Positions 24,106-34,519 are shown, counted from the stretch's first letter. The stretch: DNA of 34,591 bases from an uncultured Gammaproteobacteria bacterium (GCA_913031205.1 CAJWEM010000011.1:1-34591), one strand, 5' to 3'. The notes: generated from the sequence alone by a model not told the origin. Program-made: numbers and translations.

Positions 24106-25362
24106 ATGAATTTAACAGAGTTAAAAACTAAGAGTCCGTCAGATTTAATGACCATGGCAGCAGACATGGGAATAGAAAATATTGCAAGAGCTAGAAAACA
24201 GGAAGTAATATTTTCCATATTAAAATCACATGCTAAGAATGGCGAAGATATATTTGGAGATGGCGTTCTTGAAATTTTACAAGATGGTTTTGGGTTTCTT
24301 CGGTCTTCAAATAGTTCATATCTTGCTGGCCCAGATGATATATATGTTTCGCCAAGTCAAATACGTAAATTTGGTTTAAGAACAGGCGATACAATATCTG
24401 GTAAAATAAGACCGCCAAAAGATACAGAAAGATATTTTGCAATGTTAAAAGTTGATCAAATTAATTTTGAGTCACCCGAGAATGCAAAAAGAAAAATTCT
24501 TTTTGAAAATCTTACTCCACTCCACGCTGAAAATAGAATTAAATTAGAAAGAGGTAATGGCAGTAGTGAAGACATTACTGCGCGAATTATAGATATTTGC
24601 TCCCCTATAGGTAAGGGTCAAAGGGGTCTTGTTGTTTCACCGCCTAAGGCTGGTAAAACAATAATGCTTCAAAATATTGCTCAAAGTATCACCACAAATA
24701 ATCCTGAATGTCATCTTATTGTTTTACTTATCGATGAAAGACCAGAAGAAGTAACAGAAATGGCAAGAATGGTTGATGGAGAGGTGGTATCAAGCACTTT
24801 TGATGAGCCGGCTACTAGACACGTTCAAGTCGCAGAAATGGTAATCGAGAAAGCAAAAAGATTGGTTGAACATAAAAAAGATGTTGTAATTTTACTTGAC
24901 TCTATAACTAGATTAGCAAGAGCTTACAATACCGTTTCCCCTTCTTCTGGAAAAGTATTAACAGGTGGTGTGGATGCTAATGCTCTTCATAGACCTAAAA
25001 GATTTTTTGGAGCGGCAAGAAATATTGAAGAAGGTGGCTCTTTAACGATATTGGCAACAGCATTGGTAGAAACAGGTTCGAAAATGGATGAAGTGATATT
25101 TGAGGAATTTAAAGGTACAGGTAATAGCGAAATACATTTAGACAGAAGAATTGCTGAAAAAAGAGTCTATCCTGCAATTGGTATTAATAAATCGGGGACA
25201 AGAAGAGAAGAGCTTCTCACGACCCCAGAAGAATTACAAAGGATGTGGATATTAAGAAAGTTTATGCACTCAATGGATGAAATAGAAGCTGTTGAATTTC
25301 TTCTAGATAAGCTTAAAACAACGAAAACAAATAGCGACTTCTTTGAATCTATGAAAAGATAA
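24106..25362 (+). CDS. rho: Transcription termination factor Rho
   Basis: Hexameric RNA-dependent ATPase that ends transcription at C-rich unstructured RNA. The 418-residue protein has the N-terminal helical domain with [12 protein letters not shown], the cold-shock-like RNA-binding domain with DGFGFLRS (60-67) and [16 protein letters not shown], and Walker [14 protein letters not shown] (176-188). It also has [24 protein letters not shown] with the Walker B Asp, and the R-loop region [14 protein letters not shown]. No insertions are present. A 143-base leader with two inverted repeats separates it from trxA. Its end overlaps purD by 14 bases on the other strand. Confidence 0.98.
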   Translation: MNLTELKTKSPSDLMTMAADMGIENIARARKQEVIFSILKSHAKNGEDIFGDGVLEILQDGFGFLRSSNSSYLAGPDDIYVSPSQIRKFGLRTGDTISGKIRPPKDTERYFAMLKVDQINFESPENAKRKILFENLTPLHAENRIKLERGNGSSEDITARIIDICSPIGKGQRGLVVSPPKAGKTIMLQNIAQSITTNNPECHLIVLLIDERPEEVTEMARMVDGEVVSSTFDEPATRHVQVAEMVIEKAKRLVEHKKDVVILLDSITRLARAYNTVSPSSGKVLTGGVDANALHRPKRFFGAARNIEEGGSLTILATALVETGSKMDEVIFEEFKGTGNSEIHLDRRIAEKRVYPAIGINKSGTRREELLTTPEELQRMWILRKFMHSMDEIEAVEFLLDKLKTTKTNSDFFESMKR

Positions 25363-26638
25363 ACTTGTTTTTAATTTCTTTATCTCCAATATCGTGTCTT
25401 TTTATTTTACCCTCCCAATGAACTTGATTTGCTCTATCATATGCTTTTGCTTGAGCAACCTGAAGATTCACCCCCAAAGCTGTTACACCTAAAACTCGAC
25501 CACCGTTTGTAAAAATATCTTCGTTTTTTGATTTCGTTCCCGCATGAAAAACCTTTGTGCCGGAAATCTCATGCTCTAATCCATCAATTTTTTTATTTTT
25601 CTCGTATTTACCAGGATAACCTTGGGAAGCTAAAACAACTGTGCAAGCAGAAAATTTGCTCCATTCGATATTTAAGTCATCCAACTTATTATTTATTGTT
25701 GCAAGTAACATATCTATAATGTCACTTTCTAATCGCATGAGTATAGCTTGAGCCTCTGGATCACCCAATCTACAATTATATTCAAGTACAAAAGGATTTT
25801 TGTTTTCATCAATCATTAATCCTGCGTATAAAAAACCACTATAGTTAATTCCTCTCTTTTTTAGTTCATTGAGAGTTGGTTTAATAATATCTTTTATTAC
25901 TTTATCTGCAATACTATCGTCTATGAGTTTTGTGGGAGAATAAGCTCCCATTCCTCCAGTATTTGGACCTCTATCGCCATTATTTAATTTTTTATGATCT
26001 TTTGAGGACGCCAAAGGAATAACGCTATCATTTGACACAAGACATATAAAGCTTGCTTCTTCACCTTTTAAAAAATCTTCGATAACAATAATAGAACAAT
26101 TAACTCCGTCAACATTTCCTGTAAACAAATCATTAACTAGTTTTGACGCTTCCTCTTTATTATCTAAAATAAATACTCCCTTACCAGCTGCAAGACCATC
26201 AGCCTTAATAACAATTGGCAAAGAATGTTGCTTAATATAATTTACCGCAGAAATTGAATCGGTAAAAGATTGGTGCTCTGCCGTGAGAACTCCGCCAGAG
26301 TTTAGTATCTCTTTGCAAAAATTTTTTGAACCTTCGAGCTGAGCTGCATTTTTGGTAGGCCCAAAAATAAGTAAGCCATTTTTCTCAAATTCATCGACTA
26401 TTCCATCAACAAGTGGTGCTTCTGGTCCAACAATTGTTAAATCAATATTATGTTCTTGAGCAAAATTTATGTAATCTTGAATTGAAGGATCTTGTATATC
26501 AAAAACTTGAACTTTATCTTCTTTTTCAATGCCAGGATTCCCAGGAATAACAAATATATTTTTAACTTTTTCTGATTGAGAGACTTTCCATGTTATCGCA
26601 TGTTCTCTTCCCCCACTTCCAATAATTAAAATATTCAT
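25349..26638 (-). CDS. purD: Phosphoribosylamine-glycine ligase PurD
   Basis: ATP-grasp enzyme of purine synthesis that joins glycine to phosphoribosylamine. The 429-residue protein begins [19 protein letters not shown], with GNPGIEK and [12 protein letters not shown] typical of the first domain. It has [14 protein letters not shown] and [15 protein letters not shown] for ATP and substrate binding, and [16 protein letters not shown] near the metal site. It starts three bases after the purH stop, the common purH-purD order, and ends overlapping rho by 14 bases in convergent orientation. Confidence 0.97.
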   Translation of the reverse strand: MNILIIGSGGREHAITWKVSQSEKVKNIFVIPGNPGIEKEDKVQVFDIQDPSIQDYINFAQEHNIDLTIVGPEAPLVDGIVDEFEKNGLLIFGPTKNAAQLEGSKNFCKEILNSGGVLTAEHQSFTDSISAVNYIKQHSLPIVIKADGLAAGKGVFILDNKEEASKLVNDLFTGNVDGVNCSIIVIEDFLKGEEASFICLVSNDSVIPLASSKDHKKLNNGDRGPNTGGMGAYSPTKLIDDSIADKVIKDIIKPTLNELKKRGINYSGFLYAGLMIDENKNPFVLEYNCRLGDPEAQAILMRLESDIIDMLLATINNKLDDLNIEWSKFSACTVVLASQGYPGKYEKNKKIDGLEHEISGTKVFHAGTKSKNEDIFTNGGRVLGVTALGVNLQVAQAKAYDRANQVHWEGKIKRHDIGDKEIKNKFIFS

Positions 26639-26641
26639 AAA

Positions 26642-28192
26642 TTAATGCCTAAAGTGCCTTTGCCCTGTAAAAATCATACTTAAGTTAAGTTCATCTACTT
26701 TGGATATTACTTCTTCATCATTTTGTGAGCCACCAGGTTGAATTATTGCAGTTATTCCATTTTCTGCAGCTTTTTCAACGTTATCTGAGAATGGGAAAAA
26801 GGCGTCAGAAGCCATTACAGAACCTGATAAATCAAAACCTTGCGATTTTGCTTTTTCCACAGCAATAAAAGTTGAATCGATTCTACTCATTTGCCCAGCT
26901 CCAATTCCAAGCGTTTGCATATTTTTTGAGAAAACGATTGCATTTGATTTTACATATTTGGAAACAAGCCAAGAAAATTTTAGGTCAATAAATTCGCTTT
27001 TAGAAGGCTCTTTTTTTGAAACAATTTTATGAATTATATTATCAGAAAAAACATCATCTGCATGTTGGATTAAAATTCCATCGCATATTGATTTAATGTG
27101 CTCATTCCTTTCATCAAGAGGAACATCATAATTTGAATACTGAATAACTCTAATGTTCTTTTTTGAGGAAAGAATGTTACGCGACTCGCTTGTAAAAGAA
27201 GGCGCAATAATCATTTCTACAAATTGGTTATTCAAAATCTTTTCTGCTATATTTTGATCAACCTCTTTATTAAAAGCTATTACTCCCCCAAATGCGGACG
27301 TTGGGTCTGATTCAAAGGCTTTCGAATATGAGTTTAATAAATTATCGCTTGATGCAACTCCACAAGGATTTGCGTGCTTAACAATTACACAAGTTGGATC
27401 AATAAAACTGCTTACACATAATAAAGCAGCATCGCCATCAACGATATTATTATATGATAATTCTTTACCTTGGTAGATTTTTGAATTAATAATACCTAAT
27501 CTTCTTTTGTTAGAATCTTGATATAAAGAAGCTTCTTGATGTGGGTTCTCTCCGTATCTCAAATTACTTATTTTTGTAAAAGAATGAAACTTTCTAAATG
27601 GTTCATTATTAATTTTTTGTCCGAGATAATTTGCAATTGAAATATCATAGTTTGCTACATATTCAAAAGCTTTTAATGACATCATTTTATTAAAAGTTTC
27701 ATTTGATTTTAAGTTTGGGTTAAAGTTTTTAGTGAAGTCAATATAGCTTTCTGGATTAGTTAGGACACAGCAATTTTCATAATTTTTAGCTGCTGCTCTC
27801 ACCATCGCTGGCCCTCCAATATCAATGTTTTCAATTGCTTCGTTGAAAGTAGATTCTTCAGACTTAATTACTTTCTCAAAAGGATAAAAGTTAACAACAA
27901 GAACATTAATTCTTTCTAATTTAAATTTTCTCAAAATATCATCATCATTTTTTCTTGCTAATAAGCCAGCATGAATACTTGGATGAAGGGTTTTCACTCT
28001 TCCATCCATTATTTCTGGAAAATTTGTTATATCTTCTACAGACTTGGCCGGAATATTAAGATCTAATAATTTTTTTAACGAGCCGCCAGTTGATATAATT
28101 TCAAAATTATTTTCAATTAAGTAATTTGAAATAATTTCTAGTTTCGATTTGTCTGATACACTAATTAATGCGATTTTTTTTGTATCCTTCAA
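26642..28192 (-). CDS. purH: Bifunctional AICAR transformylase/IMP cyclohydrolase PurH
   Basis: Carries out the last two steps of IMP synthesis. The 516-residue protein has the N-terminal MGS-like cyclohydrolase domain (ALISVSDKSKLE, STGGSLKKLLDL, MDGRVKTLHPSIHAGLLARK) and the C-terminal transformylase domain. The latter has NLRYGENPHQEASLY, the catalytic KHANPCGVAS, DPTSAFGGVIAFN, MASDAFFPFSDN and AIIQPGGSQND. The start is TTG at 28192, supported by AGGA seven bases before it. It follows fis by 13 bases and precedes purD by three, so the three genes share a transcript. Confidence 0.96.
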   Translation of the reverse strand: MKDTKKIALISVSDKSKLEIISNYLIENNFEIISTGGSLKKLLDLNIPAKSVEDITNFPEIMDGRVKTLHPSIHAGLLARKNDDDILRKFKLERINVLVVNFYPFEKVIKSEESTFNEAIENIDIGGPAMVRAAAKNYENCCVLTNPESYIDFTKNFNPNLKSNETFNKMMSLKAFEYVANYDISIANYLGQKINNEPFRKFHSFTKISNLRYGENPHQEASLYQDSNKRRLGIINSKIYQGKELSYNNIVDGDAALLCVSSFIDPTCVIVKHANPCGVASSDNLLNSYSKAFESDPTSAFGGVIAFNKEVDQNIAEKILNNQFVEMIIAPSFTSESRNILSSKKNIRVIQYSNYDVPLDERNEHIKSICDGILIQHADDVFSDNIIHKIVSKKEPSKSEFIDLKFSWLVSKYVKSNAIVFSKNMQTLGIGAGQMSRIDSTFIAVEKAKSQGFDLSGSVMASDAFFPFSDNVEKAAENGITAIIQPGGSQNDEEVISKVDELNLSMIFTGQRHFRH

Positions 28193-28205
28193 AATTTTTT
28201 CCTAA

Positions 28206-28451
28206 CTACGTTATGTTGTATTGTTTAATTTTTTTACGCAAAGTTCCTCTGCTAATTCCAAGCAACTCAGCGGATTTAGACTGATTTCCATTACAATATT
28301 TTATAGTTTCTTCGATCAATGGTTTTTCAACTTCCCCTATTACTAAGTCATAAACCTTGTCAACTGGGTGTCCATCAAGTTTTTCAAAATAATCCTTCAT
28401 AGTTTGACTGACGAATTCTTTTAGTAATTTACTTGAATTATTATTATCCAT
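28206..28451 (-). CDS. fis: DNA-binding protein Fis
   Basis: Small nucleoid protein that bends DNA and influences replication starts, rRNA promoters and recombination. Taken from the ATG at 28451 it has 81 residues; the C-terminal helix-turn-helix NGNQSKSAELLGISRGTLRKKIKQY matches the enteric protein when read as NQSKSAELLGISRGTLRKK. The frame is open to a start at 28475 inside accC, but that adds no homology. The N-terminal beta-hairpin arm of E. coli Fis is shortened. It lies one base after accC. In many gammaproteobacteria prmA and dusB stand between accC and fis; both are absent here. Confidence 0.92.
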   Translation of the reverse strand: MDNNNSSKLLKEFVSQTMKDYFEKLDGHPVDKVYDLVIGEVEKPLIEETIKYCNGNQSKSAELLGISRGTLRKKIKQYNIT

Positions 28452-28452
28452 C

Positions 28453-29793
28453 TTAGTTCTTAATTTTATTTTCAAGATAATTTATACTAAACCCCCCCTT
28501 CTGAAACACATTATCTAAAATTAATCTTTTTTGTAAGTCAATATTAGTTTCAATACCATCTATAACAATCTCATTAAGTGCATTACTCATTCTTCTTATC
28601 GCGGCATCCCTATTGTTACCATAAGAAATTAATTTACCTATCATAGAATCATAGTTTGGTGGGACCTTGTATCCATTGTAAATGTGAGTGTCCATTCTAA
28701 CACCTGGTCCACCTGGGGCATGAAACTGTGAAATCACCCCCGGACAAGGTATGAAGGTATCTGAATTTTCTGCATTTATCCTGCATTCAATTGCATGCCC
28801 CCTTAACTCAACTTGCTCTTGTGTATAACCGACTTTCTCACCTGAAGCTATTAGTAGTTGCTGTCTTACAATATCAATACCTGTTATCATTTCGGTGACA
28901 GGGTGTTCAACCTGAATTCTAGTATTCATTTCGATAAAATAAAATTTCTCATTCTCATATAAGAATTCGAATGTTCCTGCTCCAATATAATTAATTTTCT
29001 TGCAGGCATCCGTTACTAGTTCGCTCATTTTTTGTCGAAGTTCTTGGCTTAGGCCTGGTGCTGGAGCTTCCTCAATTACTTTCTGGTGCTTTCTCTGCAT
29101 TGAACAATCTCTTTCCCCAAGGCAAATTGCGTTTCCAAAGTTATCGCACAGAACTTGAAATTCTATATGTCTTGGATTTTGAAGAAATTTTTCAATGAAT
29201 ACCGTGTCGTTTCCAAAGGCTAGTTTTGCTTCACTTTTTGTTAGCTTTATCGCTTCCTCGAGATCAGCTTCATTATCTACTGTTCTCATTCCTCTTCCGC
29301 CCCCGCCGTGAGCAGCTTTTACAAGAACTGGGTATCCAACTTCTTTTGCTATTTTTTTGTTCTCTTTCATATCAGATGATACTTCACCTTTTGAACCAGG
29401 AATTCCATTAATACCCACATCCGACATTGCTTTCTTTGCAAGTATTTTATCTCCCATCAATTTTATAGTTTCAGACTTTGGGCCAACAAATATAAAATCC
29501 GATTTTGTAACTTGTTCGGCAAAATCTGCGTTCTCCGATAAAAACCCAAACCCTGGATGGATGGCATCTGCTCCTGTAATTTCAGCTGCGCTAATTATAG
29601 ATGAAGGTAATAAATAACTTTCTTTGGAGTCGGCTGGGCCAATACAAACTGACTCATCAGCTAATCTTACGTGCATTAAATCTCTATCGACAACCGAATG
29701 TACAGCAACGGTTTTGATTCCAAGATCTTTACATGCTCTTAAAATCCGTAATGCAATTTCTCCTCTATTTGCTATAAGTAATTTTTTAATCAT
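28453..29793 (-). CDS. accC: Acetyl-CoA carboxylase biotin carboxylase subunit
   Basis: ATP-grasp subunit that carboxylates biotin on AccB, the first half of malonyl-CoA formation. The 446-residue protein starts [20 protein letters not shown], contains [14 protein letters not shown], the glycine-rich ATP loop [12 protein letters not shown], and [20 protein letters not shown]. It continues with [20 protein letters not shown] and [13 protein letters not shown]. All catalytic parts are present and length is normal. It begins three bases after accB and ends one base before fis. It uses the biotin cofactor that bioC and the bioH-like gene help to make. Confidence 0.98.
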   Translation of the reverse strand: MIKKLLIANRGEIALRILRACKDLGIKTVAVHSVVDRDLMHVRLADESVCIGPADSKESYLLPSSIISAAEITGADAIHPGFGFLSENADFAEQVTKSDFIFVGPKSETIKLMGDKILAKKAMSDVGINGIPGSKGEVSSDMKENKKIAKEVGYPVLVKAAHGGGGRGMRTVDNEADLEEAIKLTKSEAKLAFGNDTVFIEKFLQNPRHIEFQVLCDNFGNAICLGERDCSMQRKHQKVIEEAPAPGLSQELRQKMSELVTDACKKINYIGAGTFEFLYENEKFYFIEMNTRIQVEHPVTEMITGIDIVRQQLLIASGEKVGYTQEQVELRGHAIECRINAENSDTFIPCPGVISQFHAPGGPGVRMDTHIYNGYKVPPNYDSMIGKLISYGNNRDAAIRRMSNALNEIVIDGIETNIDLQKRLILDNVFQKGGFSINYLENKIKN

Positions 29794-29796
29794 AGT

Positions 29797-30258
29797 TTAC
29801 TCAATTACAAATAAAACCTGATTGAATTCTACTGGTTGAGCGTTTTCAACAAGAATTGCTTTTACCTCACCTGATTTGTCTGATTCAATTTGATTTAACA
29901 TCTTCATAGCTTCAATTATACAGAGAACATCTCCTTTTTTTACTACGTCACCGACATTAACAAAAGGTTTTGATCCAGGTGAAGGTGCTTCATAAAAAGT
30001 TCCTACCATGGGTGATTTTATTTCATGACCAGAAACCTCAGAAATACTGTTATCAGTCGGAGGAGATTCTTTTGAAGTAGAGATTCTTTGCGGCAGATCT
30101 TGAGTTTGTATTTGAGGTGCTTGTTGAGCAATATTTTCAGTAATTACACTTGACGATTTACTCAATCTAATAGATTCTTCGCCTTCAATTACCTCAAGTT
30201 CAGACAAAGAAGATTCTTCAAGCATTTCCATTAATTTTTTTACTTTTCTAATATCCAT
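29797..30258 (-). CDS. accB: Biotin carboxyl carrier protein AccB
   Basis: Carries the covalently bound biotin of acetyl-CoA carboxylase. The 153-residue protein has an N-terminal helix ([20 protein letters not shown]), a Pro/Ser/Gln-rich linker (about 35-75) and the biotinyl domain beginning [18 protein letters not shown]. The biotin attachment motif IIEAMKM has Lys119, with the thumb-like insert [11 protein letters not shown]. It is encoded between aroQ and accC with two- and three-base gaps. Confidence 0.97.
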   Translation of the reverse strand: MDIRKVKKLMEMLEESSLSELEVIEGEESIRLSKSSSVITENIAQQAPQIQTQDLPQRISTSKESPPTDNSISEVSGHEIKSPMVGTFYEAPSPGSKPFVNVGDVVKKGDVLCIIEAMKMLNQIESDKSGEVKAILVENAQPVEFNQVLFVIE

Positions 30259-30260
30259 TT

Positions 30261-30707
30261 TTACTTCCCATGCTTCAAAATATTGTAAGCTGACATTAAA
30301 GCTAGTTCATAACCAAAAATTCCATGTCCTGATATCACTCCAACAGCAATATCTGAAAGGTAAGATTTTTTTCTAAAATCTTCTCTAGCAAATACGTTTG
30401 ATATATGAATTTCAATAAAAGGAATTGATACACCTAATAATGCATCGCGAAGTGCAATACTTGTATGTGTAAATGCTCCCGGATTAAATATAATAAAATC
30501 CATTTTTTCACTTTTCGCCCTATGAATTTCGTCAATTAACTCAGCTTCTGAATTAAATTGCTGATGACTAAGATTTACTTTAATTTCTGAGGCAACTGCA
30601 TCCAAGCTTGAGGAAATGTCTGTCAACGACTCATAACCATAGATTTCAGGCTCTCTTTCGCCTAAAAGATTAAGGTTTGGACCATTTAAAACAAGTATAC
30701 TGCTCAT
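30261..30707 (-). CDS. aroQ: Type II 3-dehydroquinate dehydratase
   Basis: Dehydrates 3-dehydroquinate to 3-dehydroshikimate in the pathway to chorismate. The 148-residue protein has [18 protein letters not shown] (7-24) with the catalytic Arg and Tyr, [49 protein letters not shown] and [14 protein letters not shown] with the general acid His. Length is typical. It lies next to accB as in many gammaproteobacteria, behind a visible promoter, and indirectly supplies substrate for the chorismatase found elsewhere in the window. Confidence 0.97.
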   Translation of the reverse strand: MSSILVLNGPNLNLLGEREPEIYGYESLTDISSSLDAVASEIKVNLSHQQFNSEAELIDEIHRAKSEKMDFIIFNPGAFTHTSIALRDALLGVSIPFIEIHISNVFAREDFRKKSYLSDIAVGVISGHGIFGYELALMSAYNILKHGK

Positions 30708-30746
30708 AAGTTCTTCTATTTTCGCTTATTTTCGTCGATATACAAC

Positions 30747-30775
30747 AAAATACCATTAATTCAAAATTATATCAA
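30747..30775 (-). promoter_or_regulatory. Likely promoter for aroQ-accB-accC-fis-purH-purD
   Basis: On the minus strand TTGATA (30770-30775) and TATTTT (30747-30752) are separated by exactly 17 bases. The -35 overlaps the dsbD stop codon, and the -10 lies 40 bases before the aroQ ATG. Matches to the sigma70 consensus are five and four of six. Confidence 0.5.
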
Positions 30776-32343
30776 TAATTATTGAGTTCCATTAGATGGC
30801 TATTAAAATCTTTGGAATTCATATAACCCTGAATGGTGAACCCTTGTATCTTTTTTCCTTCTTTATTGTAGAATTTGTATGCTGGTGGACCAATAATATT
30901 TAAATATTTTAGCAGTTCTTTATCGCTTTTTGTATTATTGGTAACATCTATTTTTATCAATTGATACTTTTTCAAAATCTTTTCGACAGACTCATCTTTA
31001 AACGTCTTCTGCTCCATTAGTTTACATTCTACGCACCAATCAGCATAAACATCTACAAGCTTTATTTTTCCATTAGATAAAGATAATTGAGATTTTAAAT
31101 CTTCAACATTTTTTGCTTCATAAAAAGTAATTTGAGACCTATCGCTATTAAAACTAAATATTGGAGTGATTCTATCAATGAATAATAATGCAACAATTAA
31201 GAGCAATCCTCCAATAAAATAATTAATATAAAGCATCCACTTTCCAGTTTTTGGAATGAATTTCCCCATGAATGTTCCATATGCTAAAAGAGGAATGCTC
31301 ATACCAATGCTTAAGCTTAAAAATAATATTCCTGTAACAACTGGGCCAGGGTTTTCAGAAGTAATATATATAAAAATTCCTGCAAGTGGTGGAGCAACAC
31401 AAGGGCCTACTATTAAAGCTGAAACAGATCCCATTATATAAGAACTCCCTAGTCTCCCATTGATATTTTTACCGAGACTATTTATCCAATTTTGGAATGA
31501 AGATGGAACTTTTATATCATATAAACCGAACATTGATAATGCTAGAAAAACTAAAATAGTTGAAAAAATTACTAGATAAATAGGATCTTGGAAAATGCTC
31601 TGTATATTATAGAAGTCAGATGAATATCCGATAAAAATTCCAACCAGCAGGTATATGCTACAAACTCCAAGAACATAATTTAACGATAGTAAAAATGGTC
31701 TTCTGGAATTACTTGAAGATTTCAAAATAATTCCGGATAAGATTGGAATCATTGGTAATACGCATGGAGTGAAAGAAAGTAACAATCCTAGTCCAACAAA
31801 CAATAATATATTTGTAAAAATATTATTACTAATTAGTTTTCCGTATATTATTTCCTGTTCAGAAACTTTTGTTGGAGAAAAGTTTTTGCTTGAATCATTG
31901 TATGGAAAAAGTGTTTTCTTTATAGGCGGATAGCATAAACCTTTATTTGCGCATCCTTGATATATAACAGACAAACTATCAATTGTCCCATCAGAGTAAA
32001 TTTTTAAAATGAAATTCTCTTCGTAAATTTCACTTTCTCCAAAAAATTCATCAAATTTTATTTTGGTTTTTGGGAAATTAATATCATCTATTCGTTTATC
32101 ATTAAGAAATACTTCTATTTTATCTTTATAAAGATAATATCCTTTCGCTATATTAAAACTTATGATGTGAGTTTTTGCTTGTTTTTCATTTGCAGAATTT
32201 TCTCTTAATAAAACAACAAAGGCTTCATCTACTTTTAAGAACGAATTATTACTATCATTTGAAAATTTACTCTCTGCAAAAGAGATATTATTGAAAATGA
32301 ATAAAAAAAAGATAAAACTTATGAAAACCTTAAAAGTTGGCAT
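30772..32343 (-). CDS. dsbD: Thiol:disulfide interchange protein DsbD
   Basis: Moves electrons from cytoplasmic thioredoxin across the membrane to periplasmic thiol enzymes. The 523-residue protein has a signal peptide (about 1-24), a periplasmic alpha domain with Cys131 and Cys137 (CANKGLC), about eight membrane helices with Cys194 (FTPCVLPMIP) and Cys315 (GPCVAPP), and a C-terminal thioredoxin-like domain with YADWCVEC (Cys437/Cys440). All six redox cysteines are present. It starts two bases after the M48 peptidase gene. Electron transfer to copper chaperones or cytochrome assembly would suit the cox cluster in the window, though that link is inference. Confidence 0.96.
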   Translation of the reverse strand: MPTFKVFISFIFFLFIFNNISFAESKFSNDSNNSFLKVDEAFVVLLRENSANEKQAKTHIISFNIAKGYYLYKDKIEVFLNDKRIDDINFPKTKIKFDEFFGESEIYEENFILKIYSDGTIDSLSVIYQGCANKGLCYPPIKKTLFPYNDSSKNFSPTKVSEQEIIYGKLISNNIFTNILLFVGLGLLLSFTPCVLPMIPILSGIILKSSSNSRRPFLLSLNYVLGVCSIYLLVGIFIGYSSDFYNIQSIFQDPIYLVIFSTILVFLALSMFGLYDIKVPSSFQNWINSLGKNINGRLGSSYIMGSVSALIVGPCVAPPLAGIFIYITSENPGPVVTGILFLSLSIGMSIPLLAYGTFMGKFIPKTGKWMLYINYFIGGLLLIVALLFIDRITPIFSFNSDRSQITFYEAKNVEDLKSQLSLSNGKIKLVDVYADWCVECKLMEQKTFKDESVEKILKKYQLIKIDVTNNTKSDKELLKYLNIIGPPAYKFYNKEGKKIQGFTIQGYMNSKDFNSHLMELNNY

Positions 32344-32345
32344 GA

Positions 32346-33812
32346 TTAGTATATCAATTTAACCAAACTTCCCGCTGAAGGTTCTCCGGAAGGAAATTTG
32401 TTGTTAATAACTCGTAATCTGTTTTCAGCATGAGTTGTAAATGCAGTTTTTTTAGATAACTTTTTAAAGGTTTCTCCTTTTTTTACTTTATGTATGTGTA
32501 TCCTTTTTGGTTCGCCTAGTGCTTTCTCGTTAGCTTTCAACTTTCTTAAGGATTGAATTGTATCGTCAAAAGTTAAAACATTTTTAAAATAATCACTTCC
32601 TTTTTTTGTAGTTGCAATAAACTGAAAAGCCTCTTTTTTATTCTTGTAAAGAATTGCAACTCTGCATTTATGAGCGTTGCCGAATGTTGTATCCATTTTA
32701 ACAGTTGCCGCATAACCTTTATATTCTGAAGACTTGATCTCCCTGCCTTGTTGCAAGTCGTCTCCATACAGCCTTGACATAAGTTCTTTAGCAGATATCT
32801 TTCTATTTAAATCTCTCATTGTAAGCTCTATAAGAACTTCTCTGTCAGGCGTTGTTCCAAGTACAGCTGTTGGAAGATTTTCTATTTTCCAACCATCAGG
32901 AAATTTTAAGGTAAAATCTAAATCAGTATGATAGAAACTAGATCCTCTTGCGGAGCCTTGGCCTTCGCCTGGGCCAAAAGGAATTCTTTCAATGAGTCTT
33001 AAGTATTTCTCTTCATTATCATCCAATTTGGTTTCACTAATATTTTCCTTTGCAGCCTTAATAACTTCTTGTAATCTTTTATCATTATCAGGATGGGTTG
33101 CAAAAACTCCATGGTAAGCATACGGATCTCTGTTTTCTTCTTCTGCTAAAACCTTGTCAAATTCTTCTTGGTTTTTTAAAACCCCAATTACGTTTTGCAA
33201 AGCATCGGGGTCATAACCAACTTTAGCAATATATTCTGCACCTACTCTATCTGCTTCAAGTTCTGCTTCTCTGCCATAACCTCTTATTATCGCAGTTGAT
33301 GCTAATCTCCCAAGGTTAGCAAGATTTCTGTCCCCGATTACGATTCCAAAGATAGTTCCGAAAATATTTGCAACTTGGCTTTTTGAATACTGTTTTACAC
33401 CATGTTTAGCTGTAATATGTCCGAGTTCATGACCAAGAACTCCTGCCAATTCTGCTTCAGTTTTTAAATATGCTAGCATACCTCTAGTGATGTAGATGTA
33501 CCCTCCGGGCAAAGCAAAAGCATTTACTTGCGGGCTATCTAATAAAGTAAAATGATATATTAAATCATTTCTATGGCTTATTTCTGCAAGCTTTTCGCCC
33601 AATTCTACAATGTAATTTTGCAAAGGGGGATTAATATATGGGCTATATGCTTTCATAATTTGTTTATGAGAGCTTCTGCCAAGTTCAGTTTCTTCATCTT
33701 CCGACAAAAGAATTAAATCCTGCTCTCCTGTAACAGGATTTGTTGCACAAGACGCAAGAGAACCCGATACTGTCAAAAGAGCTGATTTTTTTAGGAATGA
33801 TCTTCTATCCAT
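32346..33812 (-). CDS. M48-family metalloprotease, Tat-type lipoprotein with LysM-like end
   Basis: A 488-residue exported zinc protease. From the ATG at 33812 it starts MDRRSFLKKSALLTVSGSLA, with a twin-arginine motif, and Cys22 follows in LASC, a lipobox, so it is probably a Tat-exported lipoprotein. The M48 site is HELGHITAKHG (128-138), with a third ligand Glu186 in ELEADRVGAEY. A middle domain of unknown role follows. The last 50 residues (KVKKGETFKKLSKKT and later SLVKLIY) resemble a LysM or SH3-like module. The family includes BepA-like proteases that check outer-membrane proteins. A TTG at 33830 is an alternative start. It is followed two bases later by dsbD. Confidence 0.9.
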   Translation of the reverse strand: MDRRSFLKKSALLTVSGSLASCATNPVTGEQDLILLSEDEETELGRSSHKQIMKAYSPYINPPLQNYIVELGEKLAEISHRNDLIYHFTLLDSPQVNAFALPGGYIYITRGMLAYLKTEAELAGVLGHELGHITAKHGVKQYSKSQVANIFGTIFGIVIGDRNLANLGRLASTAIIRGYGREAELEADRVGAEYIAKVGYDPDALQNVIGVLKNQEEFDKVLAEEENRDPYAYHGVFATHPDNDKRLQEVIKAAKENISETKLDDNEEKYLRLIERIPFGPGEGQGSARGSSFYHTDLDFTLKFPDGWKIENLPTAVLGTTPDREVLIELTMRDLNRKISAKELMSRLYGDDLQQGREIKSSEYKGYAATVKMDTTFGNAHKCRVAILYKNKKEAFQFIATTKKGSDYFKNVLTFDDTIQSLRKLKANEKALGEPKRIHIHKVKKGETFKKLSKKTAFTTHAENRLRVINNKFPSGEPSAGSLVKLIY

Positions 33813-33865
33813 AACCTTAATATTGCACAAAAAATTCGTTAATATAAAGGGGAATTAGATTAAAT

Positions 33866-34111
33866 TTAGGTTTTGCTGTATCTTTTTTTGAATTTATCAA
33901 CTTGCCCAGCGGTATCAATCATTTTTTGTTTGCCGGTATAATAAGGGTGTGAAGCCGAGGAGATATCAAGGGTATAGTAGGGATAAGTCTCTCCATCTTC
34001 CCATTTTTTAGTTTGATCCGTCTTTAACGTTGATTTAATAAGGAAATATTTGTCCGCACCAACATCATGGAATAAAACTTCTCGGTATTCTGGGTGAATG
34101 TCTTTTTTCAT
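33866..34111 (-). CDS. rpmE2: 50S ribosomal protein L31 type B (zinc-free)
   Basis: Ribosomal protein L31 of the large subunit, 81 residues, beginning [20 protein letters not shown] and containing [20 protein letters not shown] and [10 protein letters not shown]. The length and the lack of any cysteine identify the B form, which does not hold zinc and in many bacteria replaces the zinc form during zinc shortage. No Zur-like operator was recognised upstream. A promoter-like pair lies at 34146-34174. Confidence 0.95.
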   Translation of the reverse strand: MKKDIHPEYREVLFHDVGADKYFLIKSTLKTDQTKKWEDGETYPYYTLDISSASHPYYTGKQKMIDTAGQVDKFKKRYSKT

Positions 34112-34145
34112 AATTCCGTTATGTCAATTAAACGAGTGAGAGAGA

Positions 34146-34174
34146 ATAATACATAAACCTTTTAAGAGCTACAA
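34146..34174 (-). promoter_or_regulatory. Likely rpmE2 promoter
   Basis: TTGTAG (34169-34174) and TATTAT (34146-34151) on the minus strand are spaced by 17 bases, 35 bases before the rpmE2 ATG. Matches to the consensus are four and five of six. Confidence 0.45.
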
Positions 34175-34340
34175 GTAAAAAAAGGGGAAATCAGCATATT
34201 AGCCTAAAAACGGCATTAAAATTGGCATAATTATCATTATTTGAAAGTATGTAGAGATATAATGAAGAAAACTTTGCGTGATCTTTGTAAAGATATTCTA
34301 GTTATTTTCTATAAATCACTGTTTTACTGAGGTATTTATT

Positions 34341-34363
34341 ATATCCACAAAAATTGTGGATAA
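34341..34363. promoter_or_regulatory. Pair of inverted DnaA boxes
   Basis: ATATCCACA (34341-34349, one mismatch to TTATCCACA) faces an exact TTATCCACA on the minus strand (34355-34363, seen as TGTGGATAA). Together they form a perfect 9-bp inverted repeat TATCCACAA / TTGTGGATA around three A. A further box-like site TTTTACACA (one mismatch to TTATNCACA) lies on the minus strand at 34367-34375. Confidence 0.65.
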
Positions 34364-34519
34364 GTCTGTGTAAAAATCATATTTTTTTATATAAACTTCA
34401 AACATTCTTTCATCGCTATTAATTTGGTCATTTTTTGTACAATATAAGTGATTGAATTTAATAGTAAAAAATTCAAAAATTCTTATTAAGAAAAAAACTA
34501 AGAAAAAACGCTAAAAATA

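Noticed and set aside
28452-28475. Longer N-terminus for Fis starting inside accC
   Set aside because: The ATG at 28451 directly after the accC stop gives a plausible Fis length, and the extension is basic with no family similarity.
34262-34330. 22-codon frame beginning MKKTLRDLCKDILVIFYK in the right-end gene-free region
   Set aside because: No ribosome binding site and no similarity to a known small protein; it resembles the start of YidD only superficially and lacks the Cys motif.
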